A stretch of 64,000 nucleotides of DNA from a virus, in the IMG/VR virus record IMGVR_UViG_3300046674_000362, positions 21,482-85,481 of that record. One strand, written 5' to 3'. Shown here one piece after another: positions 27,003-34,824 of this stretch (the stretch's first letter is position 1; the number at the start of each line of letters is the position of its first letter). The translations under genes were made by a program, and so were the position numbers. The notes beneath the pieces were generated by a model. That model was not told the DNA's origin. It searched no databases and saw only the letters and a list, made by a program, of their open reading frames with translations.

Positions 27003-29773
27003 TACGCCACCTTCTTCTTGAATTCAGCCACGAAGAAATTCTTGGCGGCCGTTTTCGCCTGCATGACCAGATCGAGGAAAGCGCCGCTCGGGTCGGTGTA
27101 GGTACGCGCCAGAGCCGCGAGGCGATCCGTCACGCCCTTGTCGTAGAAATCCACGTTACCGGCTGCTGCGGCGGCCAGGAAGTCGCCATCGGCCGATTCC
27201 TGGGCTTCCTGCGCCTCTTTCGCGGCCTTCGCTGCGGCCTCGGCGGTGGCGGCCTCCTGGGCGGCCTTCTCGGCTGCCGGGTCCACGGTCGTGATCGGGA
27301 CTGCGCCCTCGATCATGGCGTAAGCCTCGGCCGGGGTCGCGGCCCAGGCGCTACCCGCGCTGCGGCCATCAGCGTACAGCGCCTTGATCGCGCGGAATGG
27401 CTTTTCCTTGCTCGGGTTGATCTGGAACGCATAGCCATAGCCCACCAACTTCACCAGCTCGCCCAGCTCATTCGCAACGTAGCTGCCCACTTCCGGCAGG
27501 TAGTCGTCGGGCAAATCATCGGTGCGGCCGACGATGCCATACCAGCCGGGCTTGCCATCGTAGAACGCCTTGGCATCGCTGTAGAGCTTGTCCTTGTGCT
27601 CGGTTTTCGGCGGCGCACTGTTGGCGGTGTCCCAGCCATCGAGCCATTGCGCTTGCTGCCACGGAGCCATATCGGCCGGGGCGATGCGGTCCTGATCGTC
27701 AAAGAATGCGCTGCGGCCTGCCGCGAATGCCGCTTCTTCCATCCTTGCGCGGTCGGCCAGCTCGCCCGCGTTCGGATCGGGGAATTCGCCGGTTGCGAAA
27801 TACACGCTGGCGGCGTTCTCGGCGTCGCCTTCGCTCAGGTAGGCCGGGCTGATCGGGTTATCATTCTTGACGCTGGCGACGCGCCACGTACCTTGCGCCT
27901 CGTTTTTCTGCACATAGAACTTGTCGCGCCACGTCGGCTCAGGCTCTTGCTCTTGCTCTTGCTCTTGCTCCGCAACGAATTTGCCCTTGAACGCCTTGAG
28001 CTTGTTCGCGTTGCCCGGCCCCAAGTCCGGCCGGAATGCTTCGACAATGGCCTTGCCTTCCGGCGTGATGGCGCTGCGCTTGAGGTACTTGCTCGCCGCA
28101 TTCAGGCCCGCCGCCGCTTCGGTGTACTCTGCCTCTCCGATCCCGGCGTCGCTCATGGCGTTTTGCAGACGGGCGAACGACTTGAACGAAGCCGTTGCGA
28201 TCAGTACGACCATTTCCGCATCGGTCAACGCGGCCGCTTTCGGACGGTCCTCGCGCTCCAGAACTGCCACCACGTCAGCGATGTTTTCGAGTGAGTACCG
28301 TACCGCCGTCTGCATCCTTTCTTCCGGCCTCGGGACGCTGCCCGCATCCTCCGTCTTGCTGCCATCGCTGACGTTCGCATACAGGCGCGTGAAGTCCGCG
28401 CCCTCATGCGGCTTCCTGATTTCGAGCGTAGCGGTATAGCCGCCGTCAATGGCAATCATTGCGCTCGTATCGTCGCCCGAGGTCAGCGCATAGCCTTCCG
28501 GTAGTTGGCGCTCAATTTCAGCGCGCAGGGACAGGGCAGGGTCCGGCTGCGGCAGCGGGTCCGAGTCGGTCAGTCCTGCGGCGTCGCGCGAAGCCTGGGC
28601 GGCGGCCACCTGCTGCTCCAGATCGGCCAGCGTCGCCTCCTTCGTTTCCAGCTCGGTTTTCAGGCTGGCGATGGTTTCCATGCGCTCGGCGCGCTTGCCG
28701 TTGGCGGCGATGAAGCGGGCGCTGTTCTTCTCGGCCAGCATCATCAGGCGCGCGGCCACGGTGCGCACGTTCAGGTCGCGGCCCTTTTCCGGCGCGACGG
28801 CCACGGTGATGTCTTTCTTGTTGAGCATCCACTTCCACGAAATGACATCATCGCCGGGCGCGATCTTCCGGGGCGTCACGTCCGGGTTGTGGAAGAACAC
28901 CGACACGGTTTGGCCGTCGGTCAGCTCGTAGATCACGGCGACGTTGGTCGAGCCGCGCTGGGTGAACGGCTCGCTGACCTGCATCGAGGCCACCTTTACG
29001 GCGTCGCCCGCGCGGTCCAGCACCTTCTGCAACAGCGTCATGCGCTGCTCCAGGCGCGCGAGCGGGATCACCAGCGCATCCAGCGCCAGCACGCCGTCGG
29101 CATCGCCGAGGATGTCCGCCATGCTTACGGCGTCGAACAGCAGCCCGTCGTCGCCGTCATGTGCGCGCAGGCGGTAAAGCACCTGCTCCAGTGTCGAGTG
29201 CAGCGGCAAGTTAGCGCTGTCCCAAAGTACCTTTTCCATTTCGTCCGTTCCTTCGTTGGGGAGTTGATCTTGGGTGAGGGGGCGCGTCTTGTTGCCGTGC
29301 GCGATCCACCATTTGAGTTGCGTGATCGAGCACGCGGCGCAGCTTCCCAGGCCGGTCCAGCCGGGATCGTAGTTGCTCAGGTATCCAGCGACGGCGGTGC
29401 GCTTGTCGGGGAACCCCAGCATGATTTTGTGCTCATCGAACTTGCCGCCGATGAACTGGTTCACCACGTAGACGCGCGGCGACTCGGGCATCGGCCCGAT
29501 GCTGCAATCCAGCTCGTCACCATCGTTGCCCAGGGTGCCCATGATGTAGCCATAGTGGAACTTCATCAGGTTGCTGCCGCTGGTGCCGTCGGCCGCCTTC
29601 CAGTGGCGCAGCGTGCCGCGCGGCGATTCGATGGCGATGCGCAGGCCATGCAGGGACTCCCGCCCCTTGGCGTAGTTGCCCGCTTCGTTCTGTGCAGCCG
29701 TCGAGGCGCGCTTGTGGTTGTGTCCGTTCGCACCAGAGTGCGCGGCAATGTCGAGGTTGGCGAATTTATCCAT
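27002..29773 (-). CDS. Polyvalent-cassette protein with N-terminal inorganic pyrophosphatase-like domain
   Basis: A 923-residue protein. Start at 29773 (MDKFANLDIAAHSGANGHNH); the frame extends upstream through the candidate late element, so the longer start is rejected. Residues 45-160 form an InPase-like domain: SPRGTLRHW, KFHYGYIMGT and DGDELDCSIGP. D84-G85-D86-E87-L88-D89-C90 fits the family-I pyrophosphatase signature. A long coiled coil lies near residues 370-410. A Glu-Gln repeat (QEQEQEQEPEP) is encoded by hexamer repeats near 27944-27972. An Ala/Glu-rich linker precedes the shared C-terminal module (DFLAAAAAGNVDFYDKG). It heads the unit after element copy f. Confidence 0.78.
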   Translation of the reverse strand: MDKFANLDIAAHSGANGHNHKRASTAAQNEAGNYAKGRESLHGLRIAIESPRGTLRHWKAADGTSGSNLMKFHYGYIMGTLGNDGDELDCSIGPMPESPRVYVVNQFIGGKFDEHKIMLGFPDKRTAVAGYLSNYDPGWTGLGSCAACSITQLKWWIAHGNKTRPLTQDQLPNEGTDEMEKVLWDSANLPLHSTLEQVLYRLRAHDGDDGLLFDAVSMADILGDADGVLALDALVIPLARLEQRMTLLQKVLDRAGDAVKVASMQVSEPFTQRGSTNVAVIYELTDGQTVSVFFHNPDVTPRKIAPGDDVISWKWMLNKKDITVAVAPEKGRDLNVRTVAARLMMLAEKNSARFIAANGKRAERMETIASLKTELETKEATLADLEQQVAAAQASRDAAGLTDSDPLPQPDPALSLRAEIERQLPEGYALTSGDDTSAMIAIDGGYTATLEIRKPHEGADFTRLYANVSDGSKTEDAGSVPRPEERMQTAVRYSLENIADVVAVLEREDRPKAAALTDAEMVVLIATASFKSFARLQNAMSDAGIGEAEYTEAAAGLNAASKYLKRSAITPEGKAIVEAFRPDLGPGNANKLKAFKGKFVAEQEQEQEQEPEPTWRDKFYVQKNEAQGTWRVASVKNDNPISPAYLSEGDAENAASVYFATGEFPDPNAGELADRARMEEAAFAAGRSAFFDDQDRIAPADMAPWQQAQWLDGWDTANSAPPKTEHKDKLYSDAKAFYDGKPGWYGIVGRTDDLPDDYLPEVGSYVANELGELVKLVGYGYAFQINPSKEKPFRAIKALYADGRSAGSAWAATPAEAYAMIEGAVPITTVDPAAEKAAQEAATAEAAAKAAKEAQEAQESADGDFLAAAAAGNVDFYDKGVTDRLAALARTYTDPSGAFLDLVMQAKTAAKNFFVAEFKKKVA

Positions 29774-29814
29774 CCCCCCATTGTCAGGGCCGGGGTGAGG
29801 CCGGGTGCGGCGGG

Positions 29815-29822
29815 TTTTCCTG
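29815..29822 (-). promoter_or_regulatory. CAGGAAAA variant element (copy f)
   Basis: ATCAGGAAAACCCG on the minus strand, 42 bases before the pyrophosphatase-domain gene, in a divergent region whose other side holds an early-type promoter. Confidence 0.5.
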
Positions 29823-29837
29823 ATGATACGAAACCGC

Positions 29838-29867
29838 TTGACGGCTCTTATTGTGAGCGCATACAAT
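29838..29867 (+). promoter_or_regulatory. Early-type promoter with dyad (copy 1, plus)
   Basis: TTGACG at 29838-29843, an 18-base spacer and TACAAT at 29862-29867. The spacer ends TTATTGTGAGCGCA. It drives the gene at 29897. Confidence 0.85.
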
Positions 29868-29896
29868 GTGAATCATACGAACACACGGAGGGTTTC

Positions 29897-30823
29897 ATGG
29901 CTGCTGAATTCTTTGGAAATTGCCAGATTTGCGGGCGCGAACAGAAAGCCCACCCGCACAAGATCGCCAAGCATGGCTACACCGTGCAATACGGCTGGCA
30001 GTCAGGCGAGTGCTACGGATCGAACGGTGCGCCGATCCAAACGAGCTGCGACCTGATCGCTCGCGCTGTCGAGAGGGCGAAAGAGTACATCAAGCGCTCG
30101 CAGGAGGAAATCACTCGCCTGAACAGTGCAAACCCGCTGGGCGATAACGGCACCATCCTCGTCGTGATGAAGGTCCAGGGCATTGGTGGCAGCACGTATA
30201 ACGACTGGTGCCCGGCAACCGTTGTCCAGAATGATGCAGGCGATTACGAGGTACGCAACCACAACAGTAAGACCGTCGCTACTCTCCGCAGCTACAACTA
30301 CGACACCCTGAGCGATGCAATCAAGATGCTGGCCGGTCGCCGCGCCCGCTATCTGGTCGAAACAATCGGAGTGGCCGAGCAAAGCATCAAGGAAATGACG
30401 GCCCGCCTAACGAACTGGAAGCCTACCGAGCTGCGCCCAGTGACGGCCACCGACCGCGCCGCGACCGCGATCAAGGTTCACATGGTCGCCACCAAGTTCG
30501 GCCGCAAGACCGGCGTGTGCGTCGCCTCGGCATCTGGCGCGCAGGCTTACAAGCAGACCACCGACGACCGCTCGAAAGTCACTTGCGCGGCCTGCCTGAA
30601 GGAGCTGGCCCGTCTGGACGATCTGCCGCGCCTGAGGGCCGAGAAAGCCGAGAAAGAACGCCTTGCTGACATCAAGCGAGCCGAGCGCGAAATCAAGGAC
30701 TACACCAAGTACCTGAAGAACGCGACGACCGAGGCCGACAAGCTGTACTACGCTCGCGAACTGACCGAGGCCACCAACCGCCTGAACGAACTCAAGGCCG
30801 CCGCCCCAGCCGCCGCCCAGTAA
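29897..30823 (+). CDS. Early-type protein with N-terminal zinc-finger-like motif and coiled coil
   Basis: A 308-residue protein starting at the ATG at 29897 behind GGAGGG. The N-terminus holds CQICGREQKAHPHKIAKHGY, a C-x2-C plus His cluster that could bind zinc. A second Cys cluster (VTCAACLKELARL) lies near residue 235. The last 70 residues are a charged coiled coil (RAEKAEKERLADIKRAEREI). Such small zinc-and-coil proteins are common in phage early regions. A DNA- or host-protein-binding role is inference. Confidence 0.65.
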   Translation: MAAEFFGNCQICGREQKAHPHKIAKHGYTVQYGWQSGECYGSNGAPIQTSCDLIARAVERAKEYIKRSQEEITRLNSANPLGDNGTILVVMKVQGIGGSTYNDWCPATVVQNDAGDYEVRNHNSKTVATLRSYNYDTLSDAIKMLAGRRARYLVETIGVAEQSIKEMTARLTNWKPTELRPVTATDRAATAIKVHMVATKFGRKTGVCVASASGAQAYKQTTDDRSKVTCAACLKELARLDDLPRLRAEKAEKERLADIKRAEREIKDYTKYLKNATTEADKLYYARELTEATNRLNELKAAAPAAAQ

Positions 30824-30857
30824 TGCAACACGGCCGGGAATCCCCGGCCAAAACTGC

Positions 30858-30887
30858 TTGACGCTCGCATATGTGAGCGCGTACAAT
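30858..30887 (+). promoter_or_regulatory. Early-type promoter with dyad (copy 2, plus)
   Basis: TTGACG at 30858-30863 and TACAAT at 30882-30887 with ATGTGAGCGCG between. A GGCCGGG-AATC-CCCGGCC hairpin without T run lies just before it, at about 30832-30850. Confidence 0.85.
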
Positions 30888-30916
30888 CCGATTCATCAAC
30901 AACAGGGAGGGTCGCC

Positions 30917-31483
30917 ATGCTGGAAATCAAGTCGAACGCACCGGAAATCAAATGGATCATCGGCAACGCCGGAACCAATGACTTCGCCCGCTCGCTGGAC
31001 CAGCAATTGCAGCGCAGCGGCAACCTCACCGAAAACCAAGTCGCGGCCGTCACCCGCATCCTCGCGCGCCAGTCGGCCGCCCCGGTTGCTACTGCCGCTG
31101 TCGCCGCCGTCGGCGCTGGCGTCGAGGCGATGCAAACCGCATTCGCCACGGCCACCGGCAACGGCTTGAAGCGCCCGAAAATGCGCCTTGGTGACTTCGT
31201 GCTCAAGCTGGCCCCGGCCACCGGCCGCAACGCTGGCGCGATCTACGTCACCGCCGCCGACGAATACCTGGGCAAGATCGCCGACGGCCAATTCACCGCC
31301 TCGCGCGACTGCGACGCCACCAAGCAGGCCGAAATCATCGCCCTGTGCGCCAACCCGGTCGAGTCGGCCATTGCCTACGGCAAGCGTACCGGCATCTGCG
31401 CCTGCTGCGGCCGCGAGCTGACCGACCCGGAATCCATCGAGCGCGGCATCGGCCCGATCTGCGCTGCGAAATACGGCTTCTAA
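30917..31483 (+). CDS. DUF6011-type zinc-binding protein
   Basis: A 188-residue protein behind GGGAGGGTCGCC. The C-terminal CACCGRELTDPESIERGIGP followed by ICAAKYGF is the DUF6011 signature, a C-x2-C...C zinc site found in many phage proteins. The middle is Ala-rich and helical. It is the first gene of a seven- to eight-gene unit that continues to 34309. The function of the family is unknown. Confidence 0.75.
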   Translation: MLEIKSNAPEIKWIIGNAGTNDFARSLDQQLQRSGNLTENQVAAVTRILARQSAAPVATAAVAAVGAGVEAMQTAFATATGNGLKRPKMRLGDFVLKLAPATGRNAGAIYVTAADEYLGKIADGQFTASRDCDATKQAEIIALCANPVESAIAYGKRTGICACCGRELTDPESIERGIGPICAAKYGF

Positions 31484-31504
31484 CCACAAACTCATAGGGA
31501 AAAC

Positions 31505-31738
31505 ATGGCATCCATGACTTTTAGACCGCGCTTCACTGTTGAACTCGATAGCCCCGAAATGCGCCTCGTCATCCTCGCCCTTACCGGCCGGATCGACTTC
31601 AAGCACGAAAATGGGAAGGATCAGGCCGCCGCAATCGAGCTGGGCAACCAGTTGTTCGCTGCACGCGCCCAGCAGACCAGCGACTACGGCAAGGCCCACC
31701 AGCCGAAGCCGGATCAGCCCGCCCAGGAGGGTGCATGA
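31505..31738 (+). CDS. Hypothetical early-type protein
   Basis: A 77-residue protein (MASMTFRPRFTVELDSPEMR) with a hydrophobic helix VILALTGRIDF and a polar tail. AGGGAAAAC precedes the start and its stop overlaps the next start (ATGA). Unrecognised. Confidence 0.55.
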   Translation: MASMTFRPRFTVELDSPEMRLVILALTGRIDFKHENGKDQAAAIELGNQLFAARAQQTSDYGKAHQPKPDQPAQEGA

Positions 31739-32040
31739 GCTACATCGAAACCCCAGGCGTCACGGCCACCATTCCGCGCGAGCTGGCCCCCGTCATCGAA
31801 TACCTGCAATACGTGCCTCACGGTACGCCGACGACGGCCTACAACGAAACCCGCCGCGTGATGATCGCCTATACGATCATGCTGGCCGTGGCCCACGCCC
31901 GCGAGCGCATCGTGCTCGACTCCGACCTGAAAACGCTGGTGCCGAAGCACCTGCGCGATGAGGCGATGGTGCGCGCTGTAGAGCATGGCCTGTTGCGGCG
32001 CACGGAATGGCGCGGCAAGCCCGCTTGGCAATCCGTCTGA
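31735..32040 (+). CDS. Hypothetical early-type protein
   Basis: A 101-residue helical protein, coupled to the previous gene by an ATGA overlap. The C-terminal half (LKTLVPKHLRDEAMVRAVEH, GLLRRTEWRGKPAW) suggests a compact winged-helix-like domain, but no family is recognised. Confidence 0.55.
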   Translation: MSYIETPGVTATIPRELAPVIEYLQYVPHGTPTTAYNETRRVMIAYTIMLAVAHARERIVLDSDLKTLVPKHLRDEAMVRAVEHGLLRRTEWRGKPAWQSV

Positions 32041-32059
32041 ATCTCACAAGGAAACCAAC

Positions 32060-32560
32060 GTGCAAAAACCTCCCAATCTGGACGGCCTGCCGCACCTCTC
32101 GGCCGCGATGAGCTACCGCAGCACCACCGGGCAAAATACCTGCGTCCAGCGCGCGGCGGCCCTGATGCTGGACCTGACCGGCGCGGTGCTGGTATTCGGC
32201 GTAGTGCGCGCGGCCACGCCCGAGGAACGGGCCAAGATCGGCCCGACAGCCTCGCCGGTCCCGTTCATCCACGCCTGGGTAGAATACCGGGACGAGGTGT
32301 ACGCCCCGACGCTGATCGAGAGATTCGGCGATCTGCGCCCGCTGCCGCTGGACTTGTACTATTCGGAGAACGGCGTTGAGCGGACGTGGCGACTCGAACA
32401 CAAGGCATTCATGCTGGTTGCGCGCCGCTACCGCCTGTCGTCCGCCTTCCGGCATAACAGCGACCGCGCAGGCCACGCCGACGTTGCCGACGCCCTGCTG
32501 CGCGCGGCAGGCGTCAAGTACGTGCTGAGCGAGCGCCGCACGCTCCTTCCTGCATCATAA
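32060..32560 (+). CDS. Hypothetical early-type protein with GTG start
   Basis: The start is the GTG at 32060 (AAGGAAACCAAC upstream), giving 166 residues beginning MQKPPNLDGLPHLSAAMSY. Visible features are RAAALMLDLTGAVLVFGVVR and FIHAWVEYRDEVYAPTLIER, which resemble protein families with a protease-inhibitor-like or transglutaminase-like strand-helix pattern. No motif is decisive. Confidence 0.55.
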   Translation: MQKPPNLDGLPHLSAAMSYRSTTGQNTCVQRAAALMLDLTGAVLVFGVVRAATPEERAKIGPTASPVPFIHAWVEYRDEVYAPTLIERFGDLRPLPLDLYYSENGVERTWRLEHKAFMLVARRYRLSSAFRHNSDRAGHADVADALLRAAGVKYVLSERRTLLPAS

Positions 32561-32579
32561 TCACCACCGGAGAACCGCA

Positions 32580-32858
32580 ATGGCGAAATACGACCGCTAC
32601 ACCTATGAGAAGAAGCGCCCCATGAGCGCCAACCCGATCTGTGTCTATGGCTGGGGCACCTACCCGGCAAGCTCCGTCCTGGCCGGGCAGGCGATGAAGT
32701 GCTTCATCGACAGCTTCCCCGATGTCGAGGCGGCACTCAAGGAATACCCGACTGCCACCGCCAGCAGCAAATACACCGAGCCGCAAGTGAGCCTCAACCA
32801 CCTGCCGGGCGAGGATGACCCGGTGCCGGGCGGCATGTACCCGGATGACATCGACTGA
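32580..32858 (+). CDS. Hypothetical early-type protein
   Basis: A 92-residue protein behind GGAGAACC. It contains VYGWGTYPASSVLAGQAMKC and is Pro- and Tyr-rich. Unrecognised. Confidence 0.5.
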   Translation: MAKYDRYTYEKKRPMSANPICVYGWGTYPASSVLAGQAMKCFIDSFPDVEAALKEYPTATASSKYTEPQVSLNHLPGEDDPVPGGMYPDDID

Positions 32859-32874
32859 CCAAGGAGAACCACCC

Positions 32875-33069
32875 ATGCTTGTACGACTCACCAATGGCGC
32901 GAACAGCTACGCGCATATCTCGAAGAACGGCAAGGAGCTGGACGTGCTGCTGACGCCGGGCCGGACCCCGGCCGAATCGCTGCGCGCCAGTGCCCAGGAA
33001 ATGCGCGATCAGGCCGCGCGCCTCACTGAGCGCGCCGAGCTGGTCGAGCTGGCCGCCGAGCGAATCTGA
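32875..33069 (+). CDS. Small hypothetical early-type protein
   Basis: A 64-residue protein starting at the ATG at 32875 behind AAGGAG. A beta-rich half (MLVRLTNGANSYAHISKNGK) precedes a helical tail (AQEMRDQAARLTERAELVEL). Its stop overlaps the next start by one base (TGATG). Confidence 0.55.
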   Translation: MLVRLTNGANSYAHISKNGKELDVLLTPGRTPAESLRASAQEMRDQAARLTERAELVELAAERI

Positions 33070-33446
33070 TGAGCACACCCGATTTCGAGGCCATCAAGGC
33101 GATACTGGACGCGGCGTGCTACCGCCCGGACCAGTCGCCGGATGAGTACCTGACCCTGCTCGGCCGCGTCCTGGCGGAAACTCGCGACCGCGAGCGCGCC
33201 GCGCGGCTGGCAAAATTCGGCGCACAGTTCAAGCCCGCAGGCCAGCCGGTCGAGGAATCGGCCGCACAGCACCAGTTTCAGCCCTGCCAGCAGGTTTTTA
33301 CCGCCGAGGGGTATCTCGGCTACATCGCCGGGCACGATGCGAGCGGGAAGGCCATCGTCAACGTCGTATGGGAGGCGGCCGAGTACGATGAATCGAAGCT
33401 GACCGCGATCCCCGGCCCGGCCGTGCTGGACACGATGCGGACGTAA
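33069..33446 (+). CDS. Hypothetical early-type protein
   Basis: A 125-residue protein with helical N-terminus (FEAIKAILDAACYRPDQSPD) and a C-terminal half (GYLGYIAGHDASGKAIVNVV) like a small beta barrel. Unrecognised. Confidence 0.5.
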   Translation: MSTPDFEAIKAILDAACYRPDQSPDEYLTLLGRVLAETRDRERAARLAKFGAQFKPAGQPVEESAAQHQFQPCQQVFTAEGYLGYIAGHDASGKAIVNVVWEAAEYDESKLTAIPGPAVLDTMRT

Positions 33447-33470
33447 CACCAGATTTTGAAAGAATAGAAG

Positions 33471-33998
33471 ATGCGAAACATGGAAATGAAGGTATTCAAT
33501 GGCTGGACGATGAAGAACGGCAAGCAGGTGGCCGTCATCGTGGCGGCGTCATCGCAGCGCAAGGCTTCCGCCGCCCTGGCGGAATTCGGCATCGACGCGA
33601 GCGTGCGGGCCATCCAATCGTACTGGGCCATCACCGGCAACAAGAAACACTGCGAGGTGGCGCTGGCCGTGCCTGGGCAGGCATTCGCCGCCAGCTCGCT
33701 CGACAGCGATGACTACAAGCCGCTGCCGCGCAAGCCGCTGGCGAAGGTGCCGCAATTGCCGAAAACCCCGACGGACCCGGAGGGCAAGCGCCTGTATGAC
33801 AAAAACCGCCGCGAGGCATCGGACAAGAACAAGCGCGAGCGCGGCGAGAGGCGCATTAGCTCGTGGCTTCCGCCCGAGGCCGCCGCAGCGCTCGACCGGC
33901 TGACGGGCGGGGATGAGTCGCGCGGCGCGGTGCGCGCGGCGCTGGTGCTGGCGCTGACCACCTGCGCGGCCACCCAGGAAGCACAGAAGGCCGCATAG
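33471..33998 (+). CDS. Protein with C-terminal ribbon-helix-helix-like segment
   Basis: A 175-residue protein; start at 33471, with alternative in-frame ATG codons 9 and 15 bases later. The N-terminal domain (KNGKQVAVIVAASSQRKASA) is followed by a Lys/Arg-rich linker and a C-terminal stretch RRISSWLPPEAAAALDRLTG then RGAVRAALVLALTT. That resembles a ribbon-helix-helix DNA-binding fold in which the strand RISSWLP precedes two helices. It could be a regulator of the early-type promoters, but this is speculative. Confidence 0.55.
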   Translation: MRNMEMKVFNGWTMKNGKQVAVIVAASSQRKASAALAEFGIDASVRAIQSYWAITGNKKHCEVALAVPGQAFAASSLDSDDYKPLPRKPLAKVPQLPKTPTDPEGKRLYDKNRREASDKNKRERGERRISSWLPPEAAAALDRLTGGDESRGAVRAALVLALTTCAATQEAQKAA

Positions 33999-34000
33999 CC

Positions 34001-34309
34001 ATGAGCCGCGATCTGTTCCAGGGCACCACGACAGCGGCGGCAGGGACCGTCGCGCCCCAGCAGCTCGATCTGATCGGGCTCGCAGAGGCGATTGAGGCCG
34101 TGAACCGGCAATGTGAGCGGCAGGCGAGGGCGCTGCGCGAACTGTTCGCCGAGCACGGCTATGACCTTGCGAACGGGGATGTGCTGTACCACGCGCCGGA
34201 CGTGGCGCTCGACGTGCCGCCGCGCTACCGCGCCCAGGTCCAGCCGAGCCCGCTGGTGCCATCCGGGCAGATCGTCTTTACCAAAAACCCCCGTTTTTCG
34301 CTGTTCTAG
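34001..34309 (+). CDS. Hypothetical early-type protein, last gene of its unit
   Basis: A 102-residue protein; its TAG stop shares the CTAG at 34306-34309 with the stop of the converging minus gene. The middle (LAEAIEAVNRQCERQARALR) is helical. The C-terminus IVFTKNPRFSLF resembles the PCNA/clamp-binding-like endings of some phage proteins, but that is weak. Confidence 0.5.
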   Translation: MSRDLFQGTTTAAAGTVAPQQLDLIGLAEAIEAVNRQCERQARALRELFAEHGYDLANGDVLYHAPDVALDVPPRYRAQVQPSPLVPSGQIVFTKNPRFSLF

Positions 34310-34824
34310 TCGGGCGTCCACGGCGCGAGGTCGTGCAGCTCGTCGCGCGGCGCGATCACGAACTTGGTCGTGTAGGGGTAGATCGCGACGCTGCCGGTGA
34401 CGCCGACGATTTCAAACCCGATCAGCACCCCGCCGCCCGGCATCACGCCCACCAGATCACCCTTCTGCGGGTCCGGGCCGGGCTGCTTCACCCCATCCAC
34501 CTCCACGTCCAGGCACACGATCTGCGCCTCCTGCATCGGCTCGCTGGGCACGATGGCGTCGCCCCGGTCGGTCATATCCGCGCCGCCATCGTAGCGGCTG
34601 GTGATGAGGATGCGACCCATCCCGAGCTGGGTGTACTCGAACTCGGGCTCGTCCTCGTTCTTCAGCACGCCCAGGCCGCCGAGGGTCGGCAGGCCGCCCA
34701 TAGTCTCGTCGGCCGTGCGCTTGAGCACCTTCCGGTACACCACGCAATCCATTGAGTTCGGGTGCTTCAGCGTCACTGTGCGCGCCGCCTGCATGATCCT
34801 GATAGGTACTTGGGTGATCGTCAT
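34306..34824 (-). CDS. Hypothetical virion-region protein
   Basis: A 172-residue beta-rich protein at the downstream end of the tail-fibre unit (MTITQVPIRIMQAARTVTLK, GDLVGVMPGGGVLIGFEIVG). The last part has an OB-like strand pattern. Start overlaps the upstream stop (ATGA). Its location after tail and baseplate genes suggests a structural role. Unrecognised. Confidence 0.5.
   Translation of the reverse strand: MTITQVPIRIMQAARTVTLKHPNSMDCVVYRKVLKRTADETMGGLPTLGGLGVLKNEDEPEFEYTQLGMGRILITSRYDGGADMTDRGDAIVPSEPMQEAQIVCLDVEVDGVKQPGPDPQKGDLVGVMPGGGVLIGFEIVGVTGSVAIYPYTTKFVIAPRDELHDLAPWTPD

Noticed and set aside
27944-27972. Short direct repeats resembling a CRISPR or tandem array
   Set aside because: They are hexamer repeats inside a coding region that encode Glu-Gln, with no spacers.
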